Source of the DNA: Candidatus Peregrinibacteria bacterium
Lineage (GTDB): Bacteria; Patescibacteriota; Gracilibacteria; Peribacterales; Peribacteraceae
DNA length: 64,000 nt
Direction of reading: 5' to 3'
NCBI GenBank assembly: GCA_030649955.1
Contig: JAUSFD010000029.1
Location: 81,065 to 145,064, forward strand
Below, piece after piece: positions 34,116-45,300 of the stretch. How positions within the stretch are numbered: the first letter of the stretch is position 1; every line of letters begins with the position of its first letter. The position numbers were made by a program, and so were the translations under genes. Below the pieces are notes generated by a model. That model saw only the letters and a program-made list of their open reading frames with translations, searched no databases and had not been told where the DNA came from.

Positions 34116-36488
34116 ATGCGCCAGTGGATCCTTCCTATCCTCTTCGCGTTCGCAGCCCCCCTGAGTTCGGGGATGGTTGAGACGACGGTCAATTTCGGAA
34201 ATCCCATCGATGCGCTGAGCATCCAGATGGACCCGAGTGCACAGGCGGAAGTGAGCGGATGGGATGGGGAGCGATGGACAGCTTGGGAACCACTCGCGGT
34301 GGAGACGGAGTTCGATCCGCTGCTGCGAGAATCGAACTTGATCCTGTTCCCACGCGCTGTGACGCAAGTGCGATTACGTGGAGCTCCTGCGGAAAAAATC
34401 CATCCGATAACGGTGTCGAACGAGCCTGCGCGCACCCTCGTAGCAGCGACGAAGCCCGTTGCAACTCCGCGGATTCTCTCCCGCAGTGCTTGGGGTGCAG
34501 ACGATTCGCTTCTACTCGTGGGGGACGAGAGTTCGCGATCAGATCTCCCTGATAAAGGCGATAATGGCGCCACGGATTCATCGACGTCCTCCGTACGCGT
34601 GCGGGACTGCGAGGAGGCACAAAAGCTCTACCCACAGGAATTCAAGAGCGCGCGCACGGTGACGGAGAACGGCAATGGGAAAAAATTTCGCTGGGCGCAG
34701 CAGTACTCCAAGGATGTGCGTCTGCTCGTCGTGCACCACACCGCGATGAAGGTGAGTGACGAGACGCGTTCCGGACTGGAGCGCATCCGCGCACTCTACC
34801 AATTTCACGCGAACAGCCGCGGATGGGGCGACATCGGGTATCACTACATCATCGATGAGGAGGGGCAGATCTACGAGGGGAGGGCAGGCGGGGATTACGT
34901 CGTGGGCGGGCATGTGTACTGCAGCAACGTCGGCACCGTCGGCGTGGCGCTCATGGGGAATTTCGATTTGGAGAAGCCAACGCAGGAACAGGTCCACAGC
35001 CTGCAATGGCTGCTCGATACTCTCGCGAAGCAGTACGACATCGACACTACAGAGAAGGTCACGTTCCACGGGAAATCGATGCCACCCATCGTCGGACATC
35101 GCGCGCTCGTCTCGACGGATTGTCCGGGCTATTACGTTTGGGAAACTCTGAGTCAACTGCGGATCAACGTCGCGAACGGCGACCTCGATACCGATATCCG
35201 GTTCCCGTCACTCGCAAGGCGTTCCCCATCAACACCAAAACCGGGGGCTGTGCAGTGGCTGAGTGCCATCGGTTCCACGGATATCGAAGGACGGCCGGGT
35301 GGCGAGGTGACGATCGACATCGCCGTGGCGCCAGATGGTATGGAGGGGAAGAAGCGCCCGCGCGCGGTGAGTGTGAAGCGGTCGGATACGCGTCTCGCCG
35401 TGTGGCAGGAGAAGGACGGTGCGTGGGAACGACTGCGGACGAGCCTGCCGCTCAAGGGAAGTGATGGGGAAGTGCGCCTGCGTGTTCAGCTTCCAAGAAC
35501 GAAGGGCAGCTCTACGCTCACCATTGGCGACCTAACGTTCACACTGGGCATTGAGGGACGAAGGCTGCGCACAGTGCAAACCCCCACGCGCGATCCTCCC
35601 GCCGCAAAGCCGCGGTCCACGACGGAGAAGCGCGTCTCTCTCCGACCACGACAGCCCTCCTCTGCATCATCGGAACAGAGTGGTGATGATCATACGATCC
35701 GCATCCGCCTCACCTACACGGGAGACGCTGCCACTCTGCGCAGTGCGGAAACGCTGCGCATCAATGGCGCCGACGCTGCGGGGGATGTGACGCTCACGAA
35801 GGAGGGGACTCTCTGTCGCGCGTCTGGAGGCGGGAAAGAGACGATCTCCGAGAGCGTGCGCATCGAAGGAGGCATCATCACCATTGTGAATTCCACGAAG
35901 GCGACAAACCGATTCCGCGGTGTCATCGAGTGCCGCGTGGTCGATGGAGCGTTGACGCTCATCAATGAACTCCCGCTCGAGGAGTACCTGTGGGGCCTCG
36001 CGGAGGAACCGGATACGGAACCGTACGAGAAGCAGCGCGCTTTCGCCATCGCTGCACGTACGTACGCGCTCTTCTACCTCGATCCTCTGCAGCGCAAATT
36101 TCCCGGCAAGCCCTACGACGGTTCCGATAGCCCAGCGACCTTCCAGGCGTACGGCGGAGTGGTCTTCGAGGAGCAGAATCCACGCTGGGTGAAGGCCGTG
36201 GACGAGACGAAGGCTACCGTCCTCACGAAGAACGGAACGGTCATCAAGCCACCGTACTTCTCCTCCGATGACGGCCGCACACGCTCACCAGCCGAAGCGG
36301 GGTGGAAGGATTTCCCCTTCGCGGAAGTCTTCGCGAGCAAACCTGATCCGTGGTGCGTAGGGAAGCCCCTCGCCGGCCACGGTGTCGGCATGTCTGGCTG
36401 TGGCTCCGAAGGGCAGGCGGAGGAGGGGAAGACTGCGGAGGAGATCCTCAGCTACTACTACCCGACGACAGCGCTGGAGAGGCGGTAG
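34116..36488 (+). CDS. Murein hydrolase with PGRP amidase and SpoIID domains
   Basis: This 790-residue exported protein has a signal peptide (about 1-20), a beta-rich N-terminal domain (about 20-125), an N-acetylmuramoyl-L-alanine amidase/PGRP domain (about 185-370) and a SpoIID/LytB domain (about 595-785). Amidase zinc ligands are visible in LVVHHTAM, VGHRALV and STDCPGY, with the catalytic tyrosine in YHYIID. The SpoIID part has LPLEEYLWGLAEEP, AIAARTYALFY and the GHGVGMSGCG motif. SpoIID cuts glycans after stem peptides have been removed by an amidase, so the two activities in one chain are complementary. The frame is open to 33933, but ATG 34116 starts the signal peptide. Confidence 0.92.
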   Translation: MRQWILPILFAFAAPLSSGMVETTVNFGNPIDALSIQMDPSAQAEVSGWDGERWTAWEPLAVETEFDPLLRESNLILFPRAVTQVRLRGAPAEKIHPITVSNEPARTLVAATKPVATPRILSRSAWGADDSLLLVGDESSRSDLPDKGDNGATDSSTSSVRVRDCEEAQKLYPQEFKSARTVTENGNGKKFRWAQQYSKDVRLLVVHHTAMKVSDETRSGLERIRALYQFHANSRGWGDIGYHYIIDEEGQIYEGRAGGDYVVGGHVYCSNVGTVGVALMGNFDLEKPTQEQVHSLQWLLDTLAKQYDIDTTEKVTFHGKSMPPIVGHRALVSTDCPGYYVWETLSQLRINVANGDLDTDIRFPSLARRSPSTPKPGAVQWLSAIGSTDIEGRPGGEVTIDIAVAPDGMEGKKRPRAVSVKRSDTRLAVWQEKDGAWERLRTSLPLKGSDGEVRLRVQLPRTKGSSTLTIGDLTFTLGIEGRRLRTVQTPTRDPPAAKPRSTTEKRVSLRPRQPSSASSEQSGDDHTIRIRLTYTGDAATLRSAETLRINGADAAGDVTLTKEGTLCRASGGGKETISESVRIEGGIITIVNSTKATNRFRGVIECRVVDGALTLINELPLEEYLWGLAEEPDTEPYEKQRAFAIAARTYALFYLDPLQRKFPGKPYDGSDSPATFQAYGGVVFEEQNPRWVKAVDETKATVLTKNGTVIKPPYFSSDDGRTRSPAEAGWKDFPFAEVFASKPDPWCVGKPLAGHGVGMSGCGSEGQAEEGKTAEEILSYYYPTTALERR

Positions 36489-36930
36489 CAAGATATCCAT
36501 TGGACCCTGCGTTCCCACGCGACATCTCCCACACGGACTTCAGGATGCGATCGGAGAGCTGGTGTATCACCGGATGGATCATGAACATCGGAACCCCTGA
36601 TGGCACTTGCTCAATTTCCCGCAAAAGAGGATGGGAGGAGGTCACTTCCACGCAGGATCCCTCTTGATGGTCAAATACCTGGAAGGTAATCCCCAGCGCT
36701 GCGAGGCGTTCATCCCGCTGCCGGAGCACCGCAGCAATGAGATCAGCAATGGTCTTCTCAGGGAGATAGAATCCGGTTGGCGGGATCTCCACCTCTGCCT
36801 TGAGTCCGGGACAAGGGGGATACGTCACTGTGAGGAATGAGGTCTTCCTCCGGGTCCAGTACGTCGCGAGCATGCCATCGGAGAGCTCTTTCGTATGCGA
36901 TGCTCTGCCGTTTGAGTCGGGGGTACCCAT
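36448..36930 (-). CDS. Hypothetical protein
   Basis: This 160-residue protein has no recognised family. Its middle reads as an alpha/beta domain (about 30-145) and the C-terminal 12 residues are serine/alanine-rich. The 3' end overlaps the 3' end of the amidase-SpoIID gene by 41 nt on the opposite strand. The start is uncertain: ATG 36930 has no TANNNT box at the usual distance, and ATG 36873 is an alternative. Codon use looks normal for the window. Confidence 0.6.
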   Translation of the reverse strand: MGTPDSNGRASHTKELSDGMLATYWTRRKTSFLTVTYPPCPGLKAEVEIPPTGFYLPEKTIADLIAAVLRQRDERLAALGITFQVFDHQEGSCVEVTSSHPLLREIEQVPSGVPMFMIHPVIHQLSDRILKSVWEMSRGNAGSNGYLATASPALSSGSSS

Positions 36931-37092
36931 AGGAGTGAGGGAAATGAAAAAATCTCCTCTCCGCGGTAGGCGGAGGAGGGGGAAAGTCAGATCAAGGTCA
37001 CCCTCTCACGCCTGGCGCGAGACGACGATGACGAGACCGACGACGAGGTTCTTCCTGATCACGAGCGCATCGTACATTCAGATAATTTTCTG

Positions 37093-37599
37093 TCAAGAAA
37101 CAGCCTCGACCCTTCCGGGAACATCACAAATCCGCACGGAATGCCCTGTAGCCTGGAGAAAGCGCTCGATACCGTCACGTGGGATGACGAGCGTCGCCGT
37201 GTTCACGAGCGGATGGCACCGCAGGGCTTCACTCCTCCACAGTTCCTCGTCGATGACGACTTCGACACGGTGCTCCGGATCGTTCATGAGCCCCAGGAGC
37301 GTGACGGAACCCGGTGTGAGTTTGAGATACTCCATAAGTCGATCGGGGGAGGCAAAAGAGAGCCCCTTCGTTCCGAGGACATCGGAGAGAGCTTTCAGGT
37401 CCACCTGCTTCTTGTGCCCGACGCTCACGAGGATGTGGCGCTTCCCGGGCTTGTCGCGAAGGAAGAGGTTCTTCGTATCTGCGCTGCCGGGCATCGGTGG
37501 AAGTACACGCTCGGCTTCTTCACACGTGAAGACGGCAACATGATCGAAGCGTTGGAAGTCGATCTGGTGGGCGCGGAGGAAGGACTCGATGTCGGGCAT
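37093..37599 (-). CDS. YbaK/ProX-family Ala-tRNA(Pro) deacylase
   Basis: This 168-residue protein is a free-standing editing domain related to the insertion domain of prolyl-tRNA synthetase. Family marks are the catalytic lysine in TKNLFLRDKPGKRHILV, the LTPGSVTLLGLMND stretch and the VVIDEELWR stretch with the CHPLVNTATL loop. It should hydrolyse alanine (or cysteine) wrongly attached to tRNA-Pro. ATG 37599 lies 6 nt after TATTCT. Confidence 0.9.
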   Translation of the reverse strand: MPDIESFLRAHQIDFQRFDHVAVFTCEEAERVLPPMPGSADTKNLFLRDKPGKRHILVSVGHKKQVDLKALSDVLGTKGLSFASPDRLMEYLKLTPGSVTLLGLMNDPEHRVEVVIDEELWRSEALRCHPLVNTATLVIPRDGIERFLQATGHSVRICDVPGRVEAVS

Positions 37600-37605
37600 G
37601 GTGAA

Positions 37606-37611
37606 AGAATA
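37606..37611 (-). promoter_or_regulatory. -10 element TATTCT for the editing protein
   Basis: TATTCT on the minus strand ends 6 nt before ATG 37599. Confidence 0.5.
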
Positions 37612-37626
37612 GCAGGAACGAAGACT

Positions 37627-37737
37627 GTGCCCTCACCTCTAACCCCTCTCCCGAATTCGGGAGAGGGGAATGTACGTTGTTCTGTTGAAGCGCTCCCTTC
37701 TCCCGCGTCCGGGAGAAGGGTCGGGGATGAGGGCACC
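37627..37737. repeat. MITE-like REP doublet, copy 1
   Basis: About 111 nt with inverted ends TGCCCTCAC / GATGAGGGCA. Inside are two perfect hairpins, CCCCTCTCCCG/CGGGAGAGGGG and CCCTTCTCCCG/CGGGAGAAGGG, separated by a spacer of about 25 nt. Copy 2 at 48798 has the same parts in the opposite orientation. It lies between metK and the editing-protein gene. No transposase or REP-associated tyrosine transposase is in the window. Confidence 0.88.
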
Positions 37738-37740
37738 TGC

Positions 37741-38946
37741 TCAGACTGCCGCCGCAATCATCATCCCCGCCTTCCTCGCTGGCTTGGCGCCACCTACAGC
37801 CTTGAGGAGGGCATCGACGCGGTCGCACTGCTCCCACTTCACGTTGAGATCCTCGCGACCCATGTGGCCGTACGCAGCGAGCTGCTTAAATTGCGGCTTG
37901 AGGAGATCGAGGTCGCGGATGATGGAGGCAGGACGGAGGTCGAAGACCTGGGCGATCGCCTTCTCGAGCGAGCGGTCATCAACGGAGCCAGTGCCGAAGG
38001 TATCGACATGGATGGAGACAGGTGCTGCGACACCGATCGCATAGGCGATCTGCAGTTCGCACTTGCTCGCGAGCCCGGCCTTCACAACGTGCTTCGCGAC
38101 CCAGCGCGCAGCGTACGCTGCGGAGCGGTCGACTTTGCTCGGATCCTTGCCGGAGAATGCGCCACCGCCGTGTCGGCTGTAGCCGCCGTACGTGTCGACG
38201 ATGATCTTGCGTCCCGTAAGCCCGCAGTCACCCGGAGGGCCTCCGATGACGAAGCGGCCAGTGGGATTGATGTGGTATTTCGTCTTCTCGTCGAGGTAAT
38301 CCCCGCACACTGGGCGGATGACATGCTCCAGCACATCTCTGCAAATCTCCTCGTGCGACACAGACTCCGAGTGCTGTGTCGAGAGGACCACGCAATCGAC
38401 GCGCTCCGGTTTCCCTGCATCGCTGTACTGCACGGTGACCTGACTCTTCCCGTCGGGGCGGAGGAACTTGAGGCCATTCTTCTTGCGGACATCGGCGAGT
38501 TTCTGTGTGAGTTTGTGAGCGAGGGAGATGGGGAGTGGCATGAGCTCCGGCGTCTCGTCGCACGCGAATCCGAACATCAATCCCTGATCCCCTGCGCCCT
38601 GCTCCTTCTGCTTCCCTGCGTCTTCATCCACACCGACGGCAATATCCGCACTCTGTTCGCCGACACTCACCACGACCGCGCACGCCTTGTGATCGAACCC
38701 GTACGTCGCGTCGTTGTATCCGATGTCGCGAATGGTGCGGCGCGCGATCCCTGCGACGTCGATGTAGCCCTTCGTGCGCATTTCGCCGGCCACAATCACG
38801 AGGCCCGTAGTGACGAGGCATTCGCACGCCACGTGCGCATGAGGATCCTGACGCAGTGCGTCATCGAGGATCGCATCGGAGATCTGGTCGCAGATCTTAT
38901 CGGGATGACCCTCGGTTACAGATTCGGAAGTGAAGAAGTAGGACAT
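37741..38946 (-). CDS. metK: S-adenosylmethionine synthetase
   Basis: This 401-residue enzyme makes S-adenosylmethionine from methionine and ATP. It has the N-terminal [20 protein letters not shown] motif, [12 protein letters not shown] (ATP-binding loop, about 125), and the [20 protein letters not shown] motif (about 260). The frame is open upstream through a hexamer repeat to 38988, but ATG 38946 ([10 protein letters not shown]) is the family start. A riboswitch of the SAM-I type with its own terminator lies upstream at 39105-39284, so expression should fall when SAM is high. Confidence 0.96.
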   Translation of the reverse strand: MSYFFTSESVTEGHPDKICDQISDAILDDALRQDPHAHVACECLVTTGLVIVAGEMRTKGYIDVAGIARRTIRDIGYNDATYGFDHKACAVVVSVGEQSADIAVGVDEDAGKQKEQGAGDQGLMFGFACDETPELMPLPISLAHKLTQKLADVRKKNGLKFLRPDGKSQVTVQYSDAGKPERVDCVVLSTQHSESVSHEEICRDVLEHVIRPVCGDYLDEKTKYHINPTGRFVIGGPPGDCGLTGRKIIVDTYGGYSRHGGGAFSGKDPSKVDRSAAYAARWVAKHVVKAGLASKCELQIAYAIGVAAPVSIHVDTFGTGSVDDRSLEKAIAQVFDLRPASIIRDLDLLKPQFKQLAAYGHMGREDLNVKWEQCDRVDALLKAVGGAKPARKAGMMIAAAV

Positions 38947-38982
38947 AGGATTAGGGTTAGGATTAGGGCTAGGGCTAGGAAT
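38947..38982. repeat. Hexamer tandem repeat abutting the metK start
   Basis: Six imperfect hexamers of the type TAGGAT/TAGGGT/TAGGGC on the plus strand (CCTAAT/CCTAAC on the mRNA strand) lie directly before the metK ATG. They replace any Shine-Dalgarno sequence and would lengthen metK in frame if an upstream start were used. Confidence 0.8.
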
Positions 38983-39028
38983 AGACACGAGAATTGAACA
39001 CTATTGCATAACCAGCGCGGACATACTT

Positions 39029-39054
39029 GGCACGTCACTCGCGAGTGACGTGCC
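39029..39054. promoter_or_regulatory. 26-nt perfect palindrome in the metK leader
   Basis: GGCACGTCACTCG followed directly by its complement, with no loop. It lies between the riboswitch terminator and the metK start. It may be a protein operator or a secondary RNA hairpin; no T-tract follows on either strand. Confidence 0.6.
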
Positions 39055-39104
39055 TTGCCCGCATTGCGGATAAACGGATGGATGAATGAACAGAGAATAG
39101 TTAC

Positions 39105-39132
39105 AAAAATCTCTTCCCGTGCGAGGAAGAGA
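39105..39132 (-). terminator. Riboswitch terminator before metK
   Basis: On the minus strand an 8-bp stem (TCTCTTCC with GGAAGAGA, 7-nt loop) is followed by ATTTTTGT. It is the expression platform expected for a transcription-attenuating riboswitch. Confidence 0.8.
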
Positions 39133-39140
39133 GAGGGTGT

Positions 39141-39284
39141 ATTCCTATCTTCCCCCGCAGAGGGGCTGGATTTCCCACCGTCTCCTTTCGAAGGAAGGTT
39201 GGGGAGCACTTAGAAGGGGCCAGATCCCCCGTCCACCGAAGCTCGAAAGCGTAGGTGGGCTTAGTGCTACTCAGGATAGAGCAG
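39141..39284 (-). ncRNA. SAM-I-type riboswitch aptamer
   Basis: On the minus strand the leader of metK shows SAM-I landmarks in order: CUAUC (P1 5' side, 39275-39279), a P2 arm with loop CUGG inside GGGGAUCUGGCCCC, CCAACC (P3 5' side), GGUGGGAAAUCCAGC (J3/4), a P4 hairpin CCCCUCUGCGGGG, and GAAGAUAGGA (P1 3' side). The P2 loop CUGG can pair with CCAG in J3/4, the family pseudoknot. A terminator follows at 39105-39132. One departure is an extra hairpin (CCCACC...GGUGG, 39224-39260) where the kink-turn usually sits in P2, making a three-way junction there. SAM binding should favour termination and lower metK expression. Confidence 0.8.
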
Positions 39285-39368
39285 TGATGTGGAACTACCC
39301 TACTCGCGGAGTCTGACGACTGCAAGGTATGCGAGTTTTTGCTTGTGGAATGCCAAAATTCTGCACAG

Positions 39369-42300
39369 TTATTGGCTCAGTTCGAGTGCTCTGCCAGACA
39401 ATCTTGTGAAGAGATCGGAGGCCATGTCCGGTGTAATGCTCTTTATATTCCCCTGCTTCTTGTCTTCGGACATCTTCGTTAATTCTTCCCTCATCGCTTT
39501 CAGGAAGAGCTCCTGCTTAGCAGGATCGAAAGCAAATTTCGGATTCATGGCTTTCATTCTTTGCACAATACTATCGAGATCCCGCATAAGCCACTCGTAC
39601 GTAGGATTATCGACACGGAAATCTGCGAGTGTGAGCATCACCGATGCTTGAAGATTATTCTCAAATGGCAAGGCCTGAATCTTCCGGAACTCCTCTGGAA
39701 GAAGGCCATTCTCAGCCTCTTGCCAAGCACCAAAGCCCGCATTATCGGGTAGTGACTCCAGGGTTTTCGCAGCGTTTTTCTCCTGCTCCGTGAGCTCAGG
39801 GACAGGAAGAGGATTGCTGATTTGCGTCTTTCCTCTCGGGAATGAAGCAACAATCAGCCTCGCCTGCTGCACCATTCGCTCTTGCTCTTCAGCATCCTTA
39901 TCGCGAGGCTCAGCAGGGATATTCTTCGCCATGGATTGAATATCGACTTTCTTGTACTGAAGTCGTCCATTAGGTCCGAATCGCACGAGCATTATGTTCC
40001 CTCCGATATTCGTCGCGTAGGTGTTCGCGCCGATATCCAGGAAGTACGCATTCTGCTTCATTGCACGGATGAGGCGTTCCCCTTGGGTCATCTTGTTCAA
40101 CTTCTCCGCATTCTCCTGGGAGATAGTGACTATATCCGTCTTTGTATCTCTCTCCATCTGCTCCTTCTCTCGCCGATCGAACTCGAAACTCGCTACCTGC
40201 CGGGCGACATCGCCGCGTCTGGGTATGGACCAGTCCTGATACCTGATAGGACTGAACATCAATTCTCTATCGTCACTCTCGACTGCGGTCATCGTCGCAA
40301 TTCTCCTCTCTTCCTTCTTCTTCCCGAAGAACTCAGAACTGTATTCAAACGTGACGAAATATCCCTGTCGCTCCTTCCCATCAATGTTCATCCTCTGTTC
40401 TGCGCAGTGAATCCACTGCACTTTTTGTCCTGAATAATCCGCTCTTGCAGATGCTTCCACAGTTATCCTCGTGGAAATTTCGCGTAGAGCTGCTGCATGC
40501 TCTTCAACCTTGTTTTCGGAGAATTCTCCTGAGAAGACGACGATAGCCTCGGGGAATACATCTCTCAATACCCGTACTGCCATGGGCTCTCTCAATTTCG
40601 CTTGTTCATCCGTTTCGAACTCCTCAAAAACTTCTCGGCTGTGTTCTGCCCCCTTCATCACGTTCCATGCTTGTTCAATAGCCTTCAGGGCATCGGTGGC
40701 CTGTCCTAATTTGCTCGTGAGAATACGCTCCCGCTGCGCATAGTCTCCCCCGAGCTTGCGCGTTTCATCCAGGAATGTGCTGGGTAATCCTTGAACTTCG
40801 CTCACCTTCTGAGCGCCACGTAAGTTTGCCTGGCGGAGGCAGAGACGATACAGATTCACTTTCTGTAGATTGCTCATCATTTCGCTTTGCAATACTTCGA
40901 TTTCCCCCAGTTTCTCTGGTGGTAATTTGGCAACAATGTCTGGATTCTGCCTGAGGAGCGGCGTGTACTTTTGATTGATGTCGATTCTCTGATGCAAGAG
41001 CGTATGCGTTTCGGGTTTGAAATCAGTGGAGAGACACGAGAGAACTTGCTGCCTCGCATTCAGTACCTCGTTGCTCTGATTTTCCTCTCGCTTTACCAAG
41101 CGTTCTACTTCGGATGATTCGGTTGCAAGGCTTTGCTTGTAGCGTTGCGAAGAGTACTGACCTGAAAGGACACTGGTATCAATATCCAGCGAGAGTGAGA
41201 AGGGCAACCCTTGAACCAAGTGTTTCCCCTCTGGATTCTGATGGAGAAGGCTCATGTATCGCAAAGCGAGGAAGCGCTTGTAAGGATCTAGGACAGATTC
41301 CTGGTACTCCGGTGCACGTTTCTTCCCATACCACTGGTGCATAACGCCCCTATGAGGGGCATCGGGTGTCCCGGTATTCGCAAGCCCCTCACTGAGATCC
41401 AAATCGCTTTGCCTCTTATGTTCCTGTTCCAGCTTCGCTAACTGCTCTCGCTCCTCTGCATTGATGAGCGGCCGAATGCTCTTCTCAAAAATATCCGGCA
41501 TGTAGACGGACTTCTTGGGATCAATCGATCCGATCATCGAGTAAACACCGTCAGATACTAGACGCGCTCGTGTCCACGGCGCGTGCCTCTGAGAGGTCTT
41601 GTTGTTCGCTTGAAGAGTCCCCAGTTTCCAGTCCTCCTCAAGCGTTCTGCTGAAGACCACCTCCTTGCCCATCTTTGTGACTTCACGCTCGAGCATTGCT
41701 ACTTGCAGACGAGGATCGTTGTTTGCAATGCCAAGACTCGTGAGGATTTGCTTCTGCTCAACAGAGAGCTCTTTCTTTCCTTTCAGATCTGCAACCAGGA
41801 ATTGGTACGTAATGAATCGATGCTCCTTCACGTGGAGCAAGTAGAACTCTGCAGCGTCGGTGAAGAGATTTTCTATCTGTGTTTTCTCAAGGTTGAGTAT
41901 GCCATTCTTGATGTTGTCGAGGTGAGATTTGCCATGGAGGACAGCATGTCCATACATATAGTTGAGGATGACACTCTTGAAATCCTCATTGAAGAATTTG
42001 TCCGTTTGGGTCGAGCTGATGAAGTGCACAGCAATCGCCCTATGTGCATCCGGGTGCTGCTTCTGGAATTCCTTATCAGCAAGTTTCCCTGAGAAAATAG
42101 CGAAGAGAGCTTTCTCTGCGATTTGCGGGCTCATGCTCTCCGGCTTGATGAATGTGTCGAGGAACCAGCTCGTGGTGAATGTCTCCTCAGAACTCCCCGT
42201 GAAACGTTTAGATCCACAAGCAGCAATGATCCATGGAGGTAACTCTTTGATGATGTCTCTGGATTTCTCCCAGTCCTTCTTCGCATACATGACATGGAGA

Positions 42301-45300
42301 ACAACTGTCACCGTGCCGGTGGCTAAAGCAACGGGAACTCCTACGCCACTCTGTGCGAACAAGAGCGTAACAGAGCCCCCGAGTGCGAGGACATCTGCTC
42401 CAACTTTGTACGCAGCGATGCTATCTCTGTCTGCCATCAACTGCTTCCCCGCTTTGACATCCACGTAGACATTTTCATCGAGTTTGCCATCGCTCCTCCG
42501 CAGGTAGTACCTGCCTTTTTCCCCTGGCTTCTCGAACATGTTGGCAGTGTGGAGCTGTTTATCCAATGTGGCGTTCGCCTGCTTCGTCAGTTCCTGTTGC
42601 TGGATGAGACCATAGATATCGATCCCGAGCAGAGCTGCATCCAATACAGCGAATCCTCCAGCTACGACGGTGCCAGCTTTCAGACCTCTGGCTGCCTCGG
42701 CAGCCTTCAGTACACTCTCTGCACCTTCTGCCACTCGAATCTCTCTCACTACTGTTGCCCCCTCGCCAGTACGCACAATGGCAGACATCCCTCTCCCCCC
42801 CTCAGCTGTCCGGGCTACCAGCCCTATCGCCTGCTCTCCCGGTTTCAAGGAAAGTCCTGCACCGCGGACGAGATCGCCCACCATTTCCGCATCGAGTGCG
42901 AGCACTTTCCCCTTGCCGAGTGCACCGAGGTCAATGAGCGTGCTCGTCACATTGGCATACTTTCCGCCTTTGTAAGCCCGCAAGCTCGATCCGATAGCAT
43001 CGATATTTGCGATATTGCGACAATCCATGTTGTGCAAACTTAGGAAGAACGTCCGTTCCTGCGCAGAGAGTGTTTGACCAGCCTTGAGGATGTTCTTTTC
43101 CTGCAGAACACCTTCGATCAATTGAATGCGTGCTTCCTCTGCTGCCTTGAGACACTTTGGAAGCCCCTCTGCTGCGAGCTGCGTTGCCTGCTCTTCGAGC
43201 GCTCGCAGTTCCGTGAGAGCACCGAGGTACCTGTCCATCACGCCTCCTTGCCCCACGGGCTTGAGTTTGCTGATCTGCTCAGAGAGTAATTTCTCGATCT
43301 GCAAATTCTTCTCTGCGATACTCGCTTCGCGAGCAGCACGAGACGCAGACTCCGGACCATTCGGTTTGGTAGGCGGGGGTTCTGGCGGTGGCTTAGTCGG
43401 CGGTGGTTCTCTCGGGACTTTCCCTGGAGCATCGGGGGGGGTACTGCCGGAGCTTGGGGGTGTACCGGAAGGTGTGATTGGAGTTTTTGGCGGGGTACCG
43501 CCGCCACCTAGGTACCTATTCCATCCCCACTTCCCCAATTGCCCCCCTCTTCGTACCAAATTCAGAATTTCTGCGGGGTAAGTAACAGGAGCGGAAAGCG
43601 CCCTTTGGAAGTAACTTGGCTGCAATGCGCTGCTCCATCCCTTTGCTCTCCACTTACCAACGAATTCGATGGGATGGCGAATTTTCTTGTAGGAGTAGAG
43701 AACGAATGCTGCAGGAGCCCCGTACTTGAAGTAGTACGGCAAGAAAATGTCGAGAGCAAAATCTGGAGCTAGACCTTTATGGAGATCAGAGAGCCCGAAG
43801 TGCTGCGTCATATTCCGATCCACAGCCATGCGAAAACTGCGATGTTGGAATTCAAAAAGCTGCTCGAGCTGCCTCTCTCGACGGAGTAGGCGCTCGTAGA
43901 TCCACTTCGCTTCCTTGTGGAACTTCTCATCTGCATCTTCTTTCCCCTTCGGTAACGTGAGATGTTGGAGAATTGCGGTATCTGTTACATCAGCTCTACG
44001 TTCAATTCTCCTCATGAGTGCGTGGTAGATACGCATGAGTTCTTCGTACGAAGCGCCCTTCGCTTTTTCTCGCACAACTTCCGCTGTTGGCCTCCCCCCT
44101 TGGCCATTCCACCACTCGGGAGGTTTCCCTAGGGAATCGACTCCTTTGAACCGAGCGAGGATATCTGGCTCATTGTTGTTACGCTCGAGAATCAGAGGCT
44201 GCAGTTCCGTGGCGAGCCGAATATCCTCTTCCTCCATCGCTGGCCACCAGTCTGGCTGCTCTGGTTTCACTCCTGGTCGCAAATTCTGCGTTTTTGCGTA
44301 CTGTTTATTCTTGGGATCACTCACGAGTTGCAGCACGGAGTTATCCCCTTTCATGGTATTGAGGAGTGGTCCTAGCAAGAACGCCTGACTCTCTTCAATA
44401 TTATTGATGACGGATTTAATCTTCGGGCACTCTGCAAGAGCCTTCCGCTGATCTTCTGGAGAAAGTTGAAAGTAGTTCTCGGGGAGCTGCAAGCTTACGC
44501 GCAGCTTCTCCAAGAGCTGATGCTTTCGCCCTTTATCGATAAAGAGACTCGACGCCCACTGCGTCCACGGTACAGACATGGCATTCGGAATTTCTACTCC
44601 TCCCACCACCGGAATGTGCGGACCGATTGGTGTGAGTTTTTCGGGAATTTTGTCCGTCTCCCAATTGCTATTAATATCCTCCGCTTCCTTCTGACGGGCT
44701 TCCAGAGTCTCACGAGTAGCATTGATATTGCCAAACAATTGATGATCGACGAACTCTTCGAGAGTCCATTGACCGGAAAGTACTGACTTCGAGAACTCGC
44801 TAATGTACGAAGCTGAGCCTTCTAAACTCTCTTTCCTCGTTACTTCAAGATCTGCAATAGTTTTTGCATCGAGTCTCGGTACACGCATCGGAATTACACC
44901 TTCCGCAGTGTCAGGATAGGGAATCCCAACATGGCCCTCACCGACGAGGAGTTCAGTAATGCTTGCCCTTCGCTGACCGGCAAGTGCACGGAAGCGAACA
45001 GAGCGCTCTGTCAATTCTCTCCTCTCCTGTGCTAGCGAGGTTCGCAAGGTATCTTCTTTGCCCACCGCAGCCTTCTCTTCCACGCCGAGTCGGTTGTTGT
45101 GATCTTTGAGTAACTCCTGAAGATCGCTGACGCAGCGAATCGCACGAGTCCCTCTACCTGCCGGTGCCGTCCACATCTGGTCTCTCAACTTTCTGCCCAA
45201 GGTGAGATCGTAGGCATCAAATACACTCTCAATTTCGTCTACCTTGGCTTCGAGTTCTCGCGTCACCTTCTCAATTTCCGCAGGAATTTTTGCCTTCATC

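Noticed and set aside
38947..38982. Telomere-like TTAGGG repeat
   Set aside because: Only six imperfect hexamers inside a gene leader; no end structure or context for a telomere.
39101..39325. Open frame of 74 codons across the metK leader
   Set aside because: The region folds as a SAM-I-type riboswitch with terminator; the frame has no promoter of the local type.
39105..39330. 6S RNA, RNase P RNA, tmRNA or SRP RNA in the metK leader
   Set aside because: None of their core motifs is present, whereas the SAM-I landmarks occur in the right order directly upstream of metK.
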